From contig NC_081414.1 of NCBI RefSeq assembly GCF_030272615.1, positions 230,765,733 to 230,827,732 on the forward strand: 62,000 bases of DNA. Direction: 5' to 3'. Below the pieces are notes generated by a model that saw only the letters and a program-made list of their open reading frames with translations, did no database searches and was not told where the DNA came from. Of the stretch, positions 12,041-23,165 are shown in pieces; position 1 is the first letter of the stretch, and every line of letters starts with the position of its first letter. The stretch is from Cryptomeria japonica. Taxonomy: Eukaryota; Streptophyta; Pinopsida; Cupressales; Cupressaceae. The position numbers and the translations under genes are program-made.

Positions 12041-12757
12041 TTGTCTACCACTTGTTCTACACCTTCTTTGGATTCTACCTTATATACACAGTTGGTTGGC
12101 AGTTTGTTGTACCTCACCCATACTCGCCTGGATATTTCTTTTGCGGTTGGTCTTGTCTCTCGGTTCTCCCATGATCCTCATGAGAGCCATTGGCGAGAAA
12201 CCAAACATATTTTGAGGTACATTCAGGGAACTATACAGTTTGACATTCACTATACTTTAGGATCCCCTCACATTGTTGGCTGTACTGACTCAGGTTGGGC
12301 TGGTGATGCTCAAGATCGGAAGTCTACTTCTGGCTTTGTTTTTTGCCTTGGTTTTGGTCCTATCACATGGTCTTGCAAGAAGCAGTCTGCTATTGCATTA
12401 TCACCTATAGAGGCTGAGTACCAAGCAATGATGTTAGCTAGTCATGAGGTTTTATGGCTTCGACAGTTGATGACTGAGTTTGGGTTCCCTCCTGATAGTC
12501 CCACTATTCTTTGGTGTGACATTTAGAGTGCCATTCACCTTTCCCGCAACCTAGTGGAGCACCAAAGGTCTAAACACATTGAGCTTCACATGCACTTCAT
12601 CAGATAGTTGATTCAGGATGGATTTCTCATCTTGGAGTACATTCCTACAGAGGAGCAGGTTGCTGACATCTTCACTAAACCTTTTGCATCTCCATGCTAT
12701 CTTTGGTTGCGCTTTATGCTTGGGGTGAAGGAAGTTGTCCTTGGGGGGTCTCATTGA
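12041..12757 (+). pseudogene. copia-1 RNase H and C-terminus remnant
   Basis: Continues the RT C-terminus (YTQLVGSLLYLTHTRLDISF) into the copia RNase H region, with DRKSTSGFVF, SAIALSPIEAEYQA and RSKHIELHMHF. It ends with EEQVADIFTKPF and a natural TGA at 12755-12757. TAG stops at 12026, 12524 and 12605 all stand where Gln is expected. RNase H removes the RNA strand during replication. Confidence 0.92.
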
Positions 12758-12966
12758 GGCCTTCGTTCCTTCATGTTTCTTTTTGGAGTAGAGTTTTTTT
12801 CCCATGTGGTTTTCTCTATTTCTCCATTTCATAGAGATTTGGTTGTGATTGGGTACCTCATCAGGCCTTGTTGCCGGGACCCAAATTTGCCTTCTTCTTG
12901 TAGTTGCTTTTTTCTTTCCTGCATTTAGCGTTTTTAGCTACTCCCTAAGTTCATCTTAAGGGGGGG
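12758..12966 (+). other. copia-1 3' untranslated region and polypurine tract
   Basis: Non-coding, ending in the purine tract AAGGGGGGG (12958-12966) next to the 3' LTR. The text TACCTCATCAGGCC and CTACTCCCTAAGTTC before the tract is shared with the second copia at about 23053-23160, which shows a common origin. Confidence 0.9.
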
Positions 12967-13308
12967 TGTTAGAGTTATCTTGTATTAGCTAATAATTATT
13001 TATTTAATTATTAGTCTATTTTACTCTACGCTTAAGCTAAACTTAGGCATTTAATAATATTATAGATATTTAATAATTATTCTAATTATTAAATACTCTT
13101 TATCTCTTTAGGGTTGCTCATATTTAGGGTTTCTCATACTCCTGTCATAAGGATTGTATTGTAACTTTATTTTTCATTCCCTCTCTGAATGATAATCTCT
13201 TTTTTTTGAGACTTTTTTGTGTTTAGTCTCCAATCTTCTCTTATGACTGGTATTGTTGCATACAGGTGCTCTTGGGATCTCAGATGTTGTACTTTCTCAA
13301 CTTCCTCA
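12967..13308 (+). repeat. copia-1 3' LTR
   Basis: 342 bp, the same length as the 5' LTR. By eye about 17 substitutions separate them, clustered in the last 120 bp. Confidence 0.95.
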
Positions 13309-14712
13309 TAGACTTTGGGATTTTGTTTGTTGATTTTATTTGATGGATGGTCTATACTTTCTTACTTTGATTTTTCATTTTTTCATTTTTTGATTTTTAG
13401 GATTTTTTTCAGGGCTTTTTCTAATTTTTAGGATTTTTTCTAGACTTTATCTGATTTTTTATGATTTTTTTCAGGACATTATCTGATCTTTAGAAAATTT
13501 TTGAAGACATTTTATGATTTTTAGGATTTTTTTAGTTATGCCCCCAGTATGCAGACTTGTATGACATGATGGTCTAGGTGATGCATATGGAGACAATGAA
13601 TTTAGGCATGACCTATGCTAATGCTATATGCAATATAAAGATGTCGTTCCTATTCGAACAAAGATGATTATGTGTGTCTTTCATTCCAAAATGCACTAAC
13701 TGAATTAAAGGTATGAAATGTTTTGGAGATAGGAGTCCAATCCATTCTTAGAAAACCTTAGACCATCCAACCTAATACACTATAACCAAGATTTATGAAT
13801 GGAGGCATGGAAAAATTCTCCATCAATTCTTGAAACTTTGATCTTCTTTTGACCATGTGTGTGCATCTGAGTTTATTCCTACCATTATAACCATTACAAA
13901 CTCTTGGAATCCTATGTGACTAGCTATGTGAGTTATTTTGACTTCAAAAGAAACCTGGATAGAGCCTCGCTGGCAACAAGCTTTTAGGGCTCCGATGAGG
14001 TTATACACCACAATCTCTCAAATATTGCTCCATTGCTAGCAGACATCCATAACCCTGATGGAGTTACGCACATGTTCCCATAGTCAAGCTTTTATTGCAC
14101 TTGTATGCATGATATTTCAGTTATATATCTTTGCTCTTTTTGCAATGATATTTTGATATGGATATTAGCATATCATTTTAAAAAAAATTTCTTGCCTTTA
14201 CTTGTAAGTAATGAAACATACTTGGCTATGATGATTGCAATGACACTAAAGAAGAATATTAGATTTTTCACTAGCCACATGACCAACTAGGTATCTATAA
14301 TGACTTAGAGCTATTCATTAATGTGTGATATATAGAAATTTAAAGATTTTTGGGTAACAAGACTCGATAGTAAAACCTCTACACAACCATGAATAAATCT
14401 CAATCAGAAGGCGACATTGAAGATGAATGATCAAAGACCTCCTAAAAACTTCATGTACCAGTATTTAAGAAATGAGACAACCTTTGCTCCTATGAGTGTA
14501 GATAGGTGAATGACTCAGACAATTGCCTTGTTTTATTGATGCAACTATATGAGAAAGCAATAATGATATGCAGCTATATGTTGTGCGATGGCGATACGAA
14601 AGAAACTATGATACACTCTGAAATGGAGATATGTGATGCAATTTAGTAAAGAAATATGCAAATGCAGTACTGAAAAATTTAAATAAACCCATCCCTTAGA
14701 TGTAATATCTTT
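13309..14712. other. Element B interior, non-coding middle part
   Basis: T-rich repeats of TTTTTAGGATTTTT type at 13370-13540 continue the tract that copia-1 interrupted. The rest has no reading frame I can support. Confidence 0.6.
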
Positions 14713-15732
14713 TTAGGTACATGTTGTTATTGGGTCGGTATGAACTTTGTGTAGACAGTTCATTGGTCTTTGTTTGAAGAGTCGGATAAAGCTATCTTTT
14801 TCAATAGGATATTCAACTGGGTGTATTTCATGTACAATTTCTATTATAGCCTCATTATTTTCAAACCAACCTAGCTGTGGTAGATCCTCTTGCCCCCAGT
14901 ATTTTAAGTGTGGGTGTATGAGGAAAATAGATAGGAATTTATAGTCATGTGAATTCATTCCTTTGATAAGAGATTCTGGTTCCAAAGCTATGGCAGGAGT
15001 GAATGCTATGCCTCTTTCTGTTGATGCACTTGAAGAGGACAATAAAGCCAACCAGGTGTTGATCTCATTAGTTGGTGTTATGCTTGTGCTTGAAGAAGAT
15101 GATGGAACAATTTGGGTGTTGATTTCATTAGTTGGTGCTATGCTTGTTTCCGTCACTACATTGGCATGTGAAAATAACACACATACAATTGTTGATAAGT
15201 TGCAATGTGTAGTTTGACCTGGATTGGTGATTTCATTGATAAGGGGTTCATGAACAACTTGTGTAGATGGATTAGGATCATGAGCGGGACTAGGAGAAAT
15301 GGTAAGTTCATTTGAGAGGGAATCTTGTGAGGAACATGGAGGATTATGAGATGGAGATGAAGGGATGGAGGGATCTTGATAAGGATCTAGAGAAATAATA
15401 GGATCTTGTTTAGGACATGAAGGTGAAGGAATCCTTTGATATTGACTTGGAAAGGGATTATTAGGAAGGATGGAAGAGATGTCCTGATCTTTCTCAGGAG
15501 GAGGATGTTGGATGGGACTTGGAAGGATACTTTTTTCTTGAGATGAAAGGGTATCATTATGAGTGGAATAGAAAAGAATGGGGGGATCATCATAGGATTC
15601 TTGATAGGTGGGATCTTGATAAAAAATTAGGTAGGATGGAAGGGTTTGTTCTTGATTTTGATTTATTTCATGACTCATTTCTTTTGATTTTGGATCATCC
15701 TCTTGACATGGGGAAGGAGTTTGGATATGCAT
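14713..15732 (-). CDS. Element B Pro/Ser-rich protein, 339 codons, unrecognised
   Basis: The longest open frame in element B. Residues 1-160 are rich in Pro, Ser, Asp, Gln and Asn, with repeated short PSP/DPS/QDP motifs that suggest disorder. About residues 185-245 contain a repeated block around PTNEIN and strings of Ser. The last 75 residues are more globular, with LPQLGWFENNEA and PVEYPIEKDSF. The same frame continues upstream through about 15733-15900 with only two stops (a TAA and a TGA), so the ancestral protein was longer and the Met used here is probably internal. No zinc knuckle, protease or RT motif is present. By position in a minus-strand LTR element it could stand in for gag. I do not recognise the family. 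Confidence 0.55.
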   Translation of the reverse strand: MHIQTPSPCQEDDPKSKEMSHEINQNQEQTLPSYLIFYQDPTYQESYDDPPILFYSTHNDTLSSQEKSILPSPIQHPPPEKDQDISSILPNNPFPSQYQRIPSPSCPKQDPIISLDPYQDPSIPSSPSHNPPCSSQDSLSNELTISPSPAHDPNPSTQVVHEPLINEITNPGQTTHCNLSTIVCVLFSHANVVTETSIAPTNEINTQIVPSSSSSTSITPTNEINTWLALLSSSSASTERGIAFTPAIALEPESLIKGMNSHDYKFLSIFLIHPHLKYWGQEDLPQLGWFENNEAIIEIVHEIHPVEYPIEKDSFIRLFKQRPMNCLHKVHTDPITTCT

Positions 15733-15896
15733 AGGAGATTTTTGGAAGGTTTCACCACCTTGACCTGATCAGAAAGGATTTTAAATGAGACTCTCTGAAG
15801 TGGGTTTTCTTGGAAATGGAATATATGACGACATTAGATCTTGAATTTCTAAAGCATGGAAAGGACTAGCATAATGACTTGGATTAGTTTGGATTT

Positions 15897-16602
15897 TTAA
15901 AATGGATAGCCCTTGGGAGATTGTGTTATTGGATAGAGATGGTGTGGACTACTCTTTTGTGAATTCAAGGGATGATGAAATGGTGGATATATATGGTTGA
16001 TTTGGACTTTGATTGAAAGGGGTTTTAATGTTGGGTTGATATGATTGATATGTTTGATATGTTGGGTTGAGAGAAAAACGAAGGTTGACATAACTCTAAT
16101 GTTGGTTGAACTGAAGTAGGAATGATTTTTTTTGGAAAATGAAGCTTGACATGTTTGAATGGTCTCACAAGAGAAGGAATGTTGGCATGATAATGATTCC
16201 CTCATGGTTATCACTTCCCTCATCATTTTTTCTAACCAATCCCTATGGTTGTTAGGACTAGTCATGTCTCTCAATTGTTGTTGTAAAGTATTGTTTTGTT
16301 GAGCTAAAATCTTTATGGATGATGATGGAATAGGAATGGAAGGGATGGATTCTTCACCTTCCCTATGAAATGCATAACACCATTCCATGATGTTCACTTG
16401 ATTGGTTTGGACCTAAGATTGCAACATGTAAGATATTTTCTTCATTTCTCGGATGTTGCAATGTTTGATTTTGATTTTGATGTTGATGTTGACACTTGAT
16501 CTTGTTGTAGGTGTTTGATTTTTTTTTTGGAAAATGTTGCAAAGACATAGTGTCAAAGCAATGGAAAACAACTTGATATAACCAAAAGAGAGCACTGTTC
16601 AA
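15897..16602 (-). pseudogene. Element B upstream coding remnant (two overlapping frames)
   Basis: Two minus-strand frames overlap: 16363-16602 (79 codons, Gln/Asn/His-rich) and 15897-16397 (166 codons). The latter has a helical Gln-rich stretch, LAQQNNTLQQQLRDM, followed by a hydrophilic Met/Arg/Glu helix, then Ser/His/Pro-rich sequence. Composition and position suggest these are the N-terminal part of the same protein as the 14713-15732 frame, displaced by frameshifts. A coiled coil for self-association is plausible but unproven. No known domain. Confidence 0.4.
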
Positions 16603-18338
16603 AGGATTTTTTCAAACCCTTGTGGATGTTGAGATCTTTTTCAAAACCTCATTTTTGTTTTCGATAAAATTTTGGTCATTTGATAGCACATCAAGAAGAC
16701 TCTCCTATGGTCAAAAGGTCACAAATATTACCATAGCCCACATCTTGATACTCTGTTAGCTCAAACAACCCTATCACACCCTAAAGTGTGCCCATTTACT
16801 TGCCTTTGTCCAAAAATTAAACCAAAGAGGATTGCTCCTCAATTGGATCGTTATCCTAGGAGATATATGGTGAGTGTCTTGGGGGCAGATTCTTCCCCAC
16901 CCTTGTACTGTGATAGTATAGGTGTCTGGTTACTGACTCTGTTTGGTCTCTAGATCTTAAGGTATTTAATCAAGCTTCTGTTTAGGTTGTCATAATCAAC
17001 AACATGTTACGCTCCATTAAGGAGGTCTCCTAGTCTGAAGAGGTTACACTCTACAAATTTTCTCATACCATATAGGCATCGAGGGATGCATAATGCCATT
17101 ATGACATGTATCACCTGTTGCTTACAATTTTCATTGCAAACACATTTATTTATAGTGGTTTAGAATACTTGGCGTTAGCCGTTACCACTTAGGTTGTTCC
17201 CTCTCACTTGGGCTTATGGGCTACTCAGGAGGCAGGCCTTCTAAAGGTTTTATCCTAATGCAAAATTTACAAAAAACATGAAAATGGTGGGTCTGGCTTT
17301 TTGGTCACCTAGTTAAGGGGAGAGAATATGCCTACCACCTTGAAAATACAAAAAGCAAAGTTCTTTTTAAGTCTTCATCGCAAAATTATCTAAGCTACTT
17401 GGAGATGTTACTACAAAAGACATAGTGTTCATTTTAATTGACATAGCAATGGTGAAATTTGTGTTGTTCTTTTCAGAGCACCAAAAGAAAGATTTAGCTA
17501 AACTAAGTCCAGCTATCCCTATAAGAAGCCATGAGAATTGTTAGCACATTGTGGGCTCTCCAGCCTAATTTTCTTCTTCTGATTATAATTTTTGTCTTAC
17601 TGTTTATTAATGACTTGTTTGTATAACAAAACAGTAAGAATGATAGAGAAAAAGACAGAACAGAGAGATTTTTTAAATTTTAGTGAATGCACATTCCTAT
17701 CAACTTGAATGCAAATTTTTGTGCACCCGATGTGAATTTTTGTCAATCCAAATGTGTTGCAAGTTTTGATCGAATGCGAACAAGTTATGAAATCAAAAGA
17801 CAGAAAAAGGTTAACCAATCATGACATAAGTTGAATCCATTATTAAGTTTCCCATGATTTCAATGTCATAAAATACGTCAAATCTGTCTATATACTTGTG
17901 CACAATGTGATAATATTGGGATAGGGTGGCTTTTTCTTCGAGATCTTGAAGTCTCTTTTATGCTCTCATCCATCGTCAATATGCTTTTCTCTATCTCCTA
18001 TGTTGTTTTCTCTCCCTAGCACCTAGAATTTTGAAAGTTACCCTTCCTACCATAGGATCAAATGCATTTTATTTAGAAAACCAGAAAGTTCCAGATTTTT
18101 AAAACAAGTGTAGGTTAGAAACACAATTAAATAACAAACATAAGTGACCAAAAAGATTAATTATGCATCTAAACTTAGCGAATGTGAATCAACTACTAGG
18201 CAAATGCGAATTTTTGCTTTATCGAATGTGAATTACTATCACGGTGAATGCGTAGCCCTATGAGCGAATGCATGGCAATTTCGTGTGTTTGTACACATCT
18301 TGCAAGACAAAAAATAAAAAAAAGATCAGAAAGTTAGT
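16603..18338 (-). other. Element B leader (5' untranslated part)
   Basis: About 1.7 kb between the candidate primer site and the first coding remnants. Several stretches match element D, for example the CTACTTGGAGATGTT text at about 17397 and 25971. This shows that B and D are relatives. No reading frame supported. Confidence 0.6.
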
Positions 18339-18356
18339 TTCATGTCATGTTCACCA
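18339..18356 (-). other. Candidate primer binding site of element B
   Basis: On the minus strand the interior begins, one base after the LTR, with TGGTGAACATGACATG. It has the TGG start needed to pair with a tRNA CCA end. I cannot assign the tRNA, and it is not the iMet site used by the other elements here. Confidence 0.35.
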
Positions 18357-18357
18357 T

Positions 18358-19461
18358 TGTTTCTCAGGGGTAAATTTAGTCATAAATAACATAATTAGAT
18401 ATCAAAGAATGAATCACAACTCTAATCTAATTAGAAATACTCCTAAATGACAATGAAATAATACTAAATCAATTGAATACTAAAATTAAATCTATTTTAA
18501 ACTCCCTCAATTGATGTAGCAAGGCTTCCATTGCTCTTCTCCAATTTGTGTGGTAGGTGGCTCTCAAGTGTTGCACTGAGATTTCTGGCATAAGATATAC
18601 ACAAATATTTTGAAGATTGTGATTCTGAATTCTAGATTGATGTGAGAAATGATCTTGTATTTATAGATTTTGAAGACAGATGGGAATGAATTTTGAACTC
18701 AAGTCTTGATTGGGAGTGAATTGATTTAGATTGATCAGTTAACATAGTTGATTGGTTTGTTAACTCAGATTGATTGACTTATTAACTAATTAGATTGAGT
18801 AGTCAACTAAATAGATTGGATATTGGACTGAATAGATTAGCCAGTTGACTGGATAGATTGGGGAGATGACTGATTTGATGGATTAGTCAAAAAAGGTGAT
18901 TTGGAGTAAAAAGAGGAGATTGGAGAGTCAACTGAGTTTACTGATTTGATGAACTAGTTATGTTTTTCAACATATGTTGTAGGAGATTGAATTGAAATTC
19001 ATTTTCATTTTAGTTTGGATTTGAATTTGGATTTTCGAATGTTGAAATGCACAAGGAGTTTATTGAAATTCAAATTTGGTGAAATGTGAATTTCGGGAAA
19101 AATGAAATTAGATGAGATTATTTGAAATTCGAATTTGGGGAATTGGAGGACTAATTTAATTAATTTAAATAATTGAAATGAAATTATTTAAACATTAGAA
19201 ATAAGGTTTAATTAAATAATAAAGATTATTTAACTAAGGAATGAATCGTGATTACTTAAATAAATAATATTTAATTATTATTTGAGATGGGGTTAACTGA
19301 TTAATTAATTAAAGAACAACAATTCGATAATTAGAAATGTTGAAGGGTGATGATTAAGTCAGTTTAGAAGAATAATTAGCGTAATCAAATAATTAAAGAA
19401 TTATTCAATTAATAAGATGAATAATTAACAATGATCAATGAGACATTTTTAGGTGTCTACA
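18358..19461 (-). repeat. Element B 5' LTR (right copy)
   Basis: 1104 bp with canonical ends (plus-strand TGTTTCTCAGGGG to GGTGTCTACA). A minus-strand TATA box CTATAAATA at 18658-18666 marks the probable promoter. The target duplication ATAAA follows at 19462-19466. Confidence 0.9.
18658..18666 (-). promoter_or_regulatory. TATA box of element B 5' LTR
   Basis: CTATAAATA on the minus strand, conserved at the same place in the other LTR (4626-4634). Comparable boxes sit in the solo LTR (44380-44388), the element D LTR (27337-27344) and the chromovirus LTRs (39383-39391, 48470-48478). Confidence 0.6.
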
Positions 19462-20561
19462 ATAAATATACATATATGTATATTTATAAATATGCATATA
19501 TGTATATATACATATACATATACATAGATGTATATATATGTATGTATATGTGTATGTATGTGTCTATGTATATACATATATATACAACTATGTATATGTA
19601 TATATACATATATGTATATTTATAAACATACATACATACATATATATATATATGTATATATATCTATATATATATATATTTGTATGTATGTATGTATGTA
19701 CGTATTTATGCATGTATATACGTGTACATACATACATACATACAAACATGCATACCTACATATACTATGTATATATGCATATATTTATGTATCTATGTAT
19801 ATATGCATATATTTATGTATCTATGTATATATGCATATATGCATGTATATGTAGGTATGCATGTATGTATGTATGTATGTGTGTACGTATGTATGTATGT
19901 ATGTATGTACACGTATAAAAACATACATACATATATACATACACATATACATAAATATACATCTATGTATATATATATATACATATATGCATATATGTAT
20001 ATTTATAAATATGTATATATGTATATATACATATACATAGATGTATATATATGCATAATTATTTGATATATATGCATATATACATCTATATATATGCATA
20101 TTTATAAATATACATATATGCACATAAATAAATATGCATATATGTATATATACATATACATAGATGTATATATGTATGTATGTGTATATATATATCTGTA
20201 TAATATGCATATTTATAAATATACATATATATGTATATATAGACACACACACACACATAGATATCTATCTATATACATATACATACACACGTACATACAT
20301 ACATACATGCATACATATATTCATACATACATACATACATACATACATATACGCATATATATACACACATACACACACATATATATGCATATTTATATAT
20401 ATATATATATACATATACGTGATATATACATATACAAATTTGTATATATATATATATGTATGTATGTATATATGTATGTACATGTATATACATACATACA
20501 TATACATCTATGTATATGTAAATATGAATATTTATAAATATGCATATATGCATATATATAC
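19462..20561. repeat. AT-rich tandem array, block 3 (largest)
   Basis: 1.1 kb of the same array, with many copies of the TTTATAAA-centred unit, TATGTATG/CATACATA runs and CACACACA. It lies between the target duplications of element B (ATAAA) and copia-2 (TATAC, 20557-20561). The Tyr/Ile/His reading frames on both strands are repeat artefacts. Confidence 0.95.
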
Positions 20562-20890
20562 TGTTAGAGTAATCTTTTATTAGCTAATAATTATTTATTT
20601 AATTATTAGTCTATTATACTCTATGCTTAAGATAAACTTAGGAATCTTATACTTTTTTAGGGTTTTCTCCTTTAGGGTTTCAAGTATCCTCTTATAAGGA
20701 TTTTCTCTTTGTATTTTCATAACAACTGTAATTATTGAATTGCATTCTTGTTGCACAATCAATATGACTCCTCTTTTCTGGATCTCTAAATTCTGGCCTC
20801 CATAGCTTTTTTGCTTCTCTCCTTTTGTGACAAGTTTGCATGCAGGTAATCTTTGGGAGCTGTAGAGTTGATTTTTCCTCAACTCCAATA
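20562..20890 (+). repeat. copia-2 5' LTR
   Basis: 329 bp, begins TGTTAGAGTAATC, ends ...CAACTCCAATA. The first 70 bp are nearly identical to copia-1 LTRs; the rest is diverged. Confidence 0.92.
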
Positions 20891-20902
20891 TGGTATCAGA
20901 GC
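20891..20902 (+). other. copia-2 primer binding site (tRNA-iMet)
   Basis: TGGTATCAGAGC, a perfect match to the plant initiator-Met tRNA site, directly after the LTR. Confidence 0.93.
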
Positions 20903-22007
20903 TCTAGATTTGCATGCTTCTGTTCTCTTTATGAGAGATTTTGGGCCTTGTTCTTCAGACCTATGTATTCGGGGGTTTGTGCAGTTATTTTTTTCATTTC
21001 TGGGGCTAGCTGATTTTTTGGTACATTTTGGTGCCAAAAGGACCTCACAATTGGATTCAGAAGGCTGATTCCATGAATTTTGATATATAATTTGCCAATT
21101 TTCGATGATAGGGGCATCTGGGACATGATTTTTTATTGGCATGTTTTTCGAGGCACGAAAATCCATACAGTTGTACCTGCAAATGCGTCAAAAAAAAATT
21201 CGTTAAAGGAATTTTTTTTTTTAACCCTCTTTATGCCCTACAAGAGGTTTTTTTTTTCTTTTGGCCATAACTTGGTCATATAGAGGTGATTTTTCAAAAA
21301 CCTTATATCGTTGGAAAGTTCTTTTTGAGCTCTATCCAGCTCTAAAGGTTTGAACTTTTTATTTTGCCTTTTTGATGGCATTTTTTGCTGTCAAAGCTAG
21401 AGGTTTTTTTTTGCACTCCGGGAGACATCACTTGAGCATCCGAACTTCATTTTAAAAAAAATTTATCGTTGGAAAGCTTGTCATGTGTTCTTTCCATTCA
21501 TATGAGTTTTCTGTCCAGATTCTGCTCTAGGTATATTTTATTCAGGTTTTTGCTTTTCAACACTCTGGTGAATATCTTGGATGTTTCAGGTTCTGGGATC
21601 TCTTTCTTTGAGTAGGATGTCTCATATTTGGCTGTTCTTTCTATTTCTAATCTTTTGTCTCTTCTGATCATTGTAGCATTTTATTTATGCAAGCACACTG
21701 AGATAAAGTACCAATATGCATTGTGTATTTGGGATCTTGCACATCTCGTGTCTTATTGTACATGCACTACATTATAAAGTACCATGGGGGGTTGATGTTT
21801 GTATTTTGTTTGCCATCTACCTTTGTCAAGTGAGTGTTCATTTCACAACATTAGCCTCATGATGTTTGTCAAGTGAGTGTTCTTTCCACGACACTATGTA
21901 CTTTTCTCTACACCTTCGATGTTCTTGGTTCTTTGTCATGCAGTTCTTGTTGGCCGTTCTTTTTAGTGTACTCGTCCCTGTTGGCAAATGCACACTCCAA
22001 TGAAAAA
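20903..22007 (+). other. copia-2 leader and unique non-coding interior
   Basis: The first 600 bp resemble the copia-1 leader in order and wording (for example CTCACAATTGG and TTTTTTTGCACTC). After about 21560 the sequence is unrelated to copia-1. A duplicated phrase TTGTCAAGTGAGTGTTC occurs at about 21825 and 21868. No reading frame supported. Confidence 0.7.
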
Positions 22008-22604
22008 TTGTAGGTGATTGAAGGTATTGTCATTGATGGCAACCTTACAATCCTATGGCACCGATAGGCACCGACACAGGCACAGACACCGGCACCGACA
22101 GATAGTTCACCAGCAGCGACAAAGATGAATACCGACACCCTGGCCGACATGATTTTGGTTATTATATTTTTTATTTAATTGTAAAATCTTTTTGTAAGAT
22201 GACACGGTGAATTGTAATAGGACTCATATAAGTATGAGATTTTGTAAGATCATTTATGTATGGAATGTAATAGGCAGATGTGAACATGCGAATATTAAGG
22301 CAGGTTTTGGAATAAAGTTTATGGAAGTTGTATGAGCTTAAACTGGTACTGAACCTGGCATAGGAGATGCTGAACTGAAGCAATACATGATATTGGATTT
22401 GCATAATCTATTTTTGTAAGTCAGTGAGACTTCCCTTTTGTAATTAAGCAGTGAGCTTTAGGCAGTTGGCCTGCCTGCATGTGCAGGCCCCTATTGTAAG
22501 TGATATTCATTTATTGTACACTGTTTTGGAATGCAATTTGTTTAATAAGATAAGAAAATCTGTTAACCAACAAGATACTGATTCACCCCCCCTCTCAGTA
22601 TCTT
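22008..22604. mobile_element. Probable insertion inside copia-2 (LTR-like, boundaries uncertain)
   Basis: A block different from both copias, starting near TGTAGGTGATTGAAGG and containing CACCGACA/CACCGATA repeats (about 22059-22110). It ends near a perfect 10-bp inverted repeat, AAGATACTGA (22572-22581) and TCAGTATCTT (22595-22604), around a C-rich 13-nt loop. Such C-rich inverted repeats at the LTR end are reminiscent of some plant copia elements (from memory, not checked). No clear target duplication was found. Confidence 0.35.
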
Positions 22605-23165
22605 TGGGAATCCTAAAAATCCCTCACCCTTTTCAACATTATGGGGAGCTTTGTCCTGTTGGTTCTAATGCTTCCTTGGTTCGATTAATCAACTCTTCAG
22701 GCTTTGGTGTTTCATGCCATCCATATCTTCGAGTTCAGTTGTTTGTCTTTGTTTGCCATCTGATTTGAATAGTGTCATTTGAGGGAACTCATGCAGATTA
22801 CAGTCTTCTCTACCTATTCATGTTCTATTTCAGTGGAGGTCTTCAGATCAACAGTTACTCTTCGACAGTGTTTGCAGCTATTTCATGCTTCAATGGTGTT
22901 CTTTGCTTTTTGGTTCCTATCTTCTGGAGCACTCTTGTTTGGAGGCTTCTTAGTCCTTCACTTGAGCTTTCATCTCTTCTTGGAGAGGAGTTTTGTTGCC
23001 ATAGGGTTTTCTCCTTTTTTCTCCACTTTATAGAGATTTTATTATACTTTGGTACCTCATCAGGCCTAGTTGTCGGGACCCATTGCCGTTTTCCTACATT
23101 TTTTACATGTTTTTTTAGTCCTTAGTTATTTTTTAGCTACTCCCTAAGTTCATCTTAAGGGGGGG
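22605..23165 (+). other. copia-2 3' interior and polypurine tract
   Basis: The stretch from about 22985 onward parallels the copia-1 3' untranslated region, ending in AAGGGGGGG before the LTR at 23166. Upstream of that no domain is recognised, although the region is open in more than one frame. Confidence 0.8.

Larger units (their letters stand above)
7214..13308 (+). mobile_element. Ty1/copia retrotransposon, complete structure, inactive (copia-1)
   Basis: 6095 bp with two 342-bp LTRs, a primer site, a gag-pol region in the copia order (gag, protease, integrase, RT, RNase H) and a polypurine tract. The flanks TAGTC (7209-7213) and TAGAC (13309-13313) fit a 5-bp target duplication with one later change. 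It sits inside element B and splits a T-rich tract that continues at 13370. About 17 differences between the LTRs (roughly 5%) show it is not recent. Gag-pol is broken by about 19 TAG and a few TGA stops and by at least three frameshifts, so it cannot make its own proteins. Confidence 0.95.
4325..19461 (-). mobile_element. Element B: pol-less LTR retrotransposon carrying a nested copia
   Basis: Two related terminal repeats (4325-5422 and 18358-19461) flank an interior. The perfect 5-bp duplication ATAAA lies directly outside both (4320-4324 and 19462-19466). Joining the flanks at one ATAAA restores an ordinary array unit. A purine tract next to the left LTR and a TATA box in each LTR show minus-strand orientation. 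Removing the copia insertion (7214-13308) leaves an interior of about 6.8 kb. It holds a Pro/Ser-rich reading frame and long AT-rich tracts but no protease, RT, RNase H or integrase that I can see. It is best classed as a large non-autonomous LTR element that would have needed another element's proteins. Confidence 0.88.

Noticed and set aside
8778-12757. TAG-only stops as evidence of a reassigned stop codon or programmed readthrough
   Set aside because: TGA stops, frameshifts, a deletion and lost catalytic residues in the same element show ordinary decay, and plant nuclear genomes use the standard code.
22451-23125. Open frames of 84-117 codons in copia-2
   Set aside because: They overlap each other in different frames and extend into the conserved non-coding 3' end of the element.
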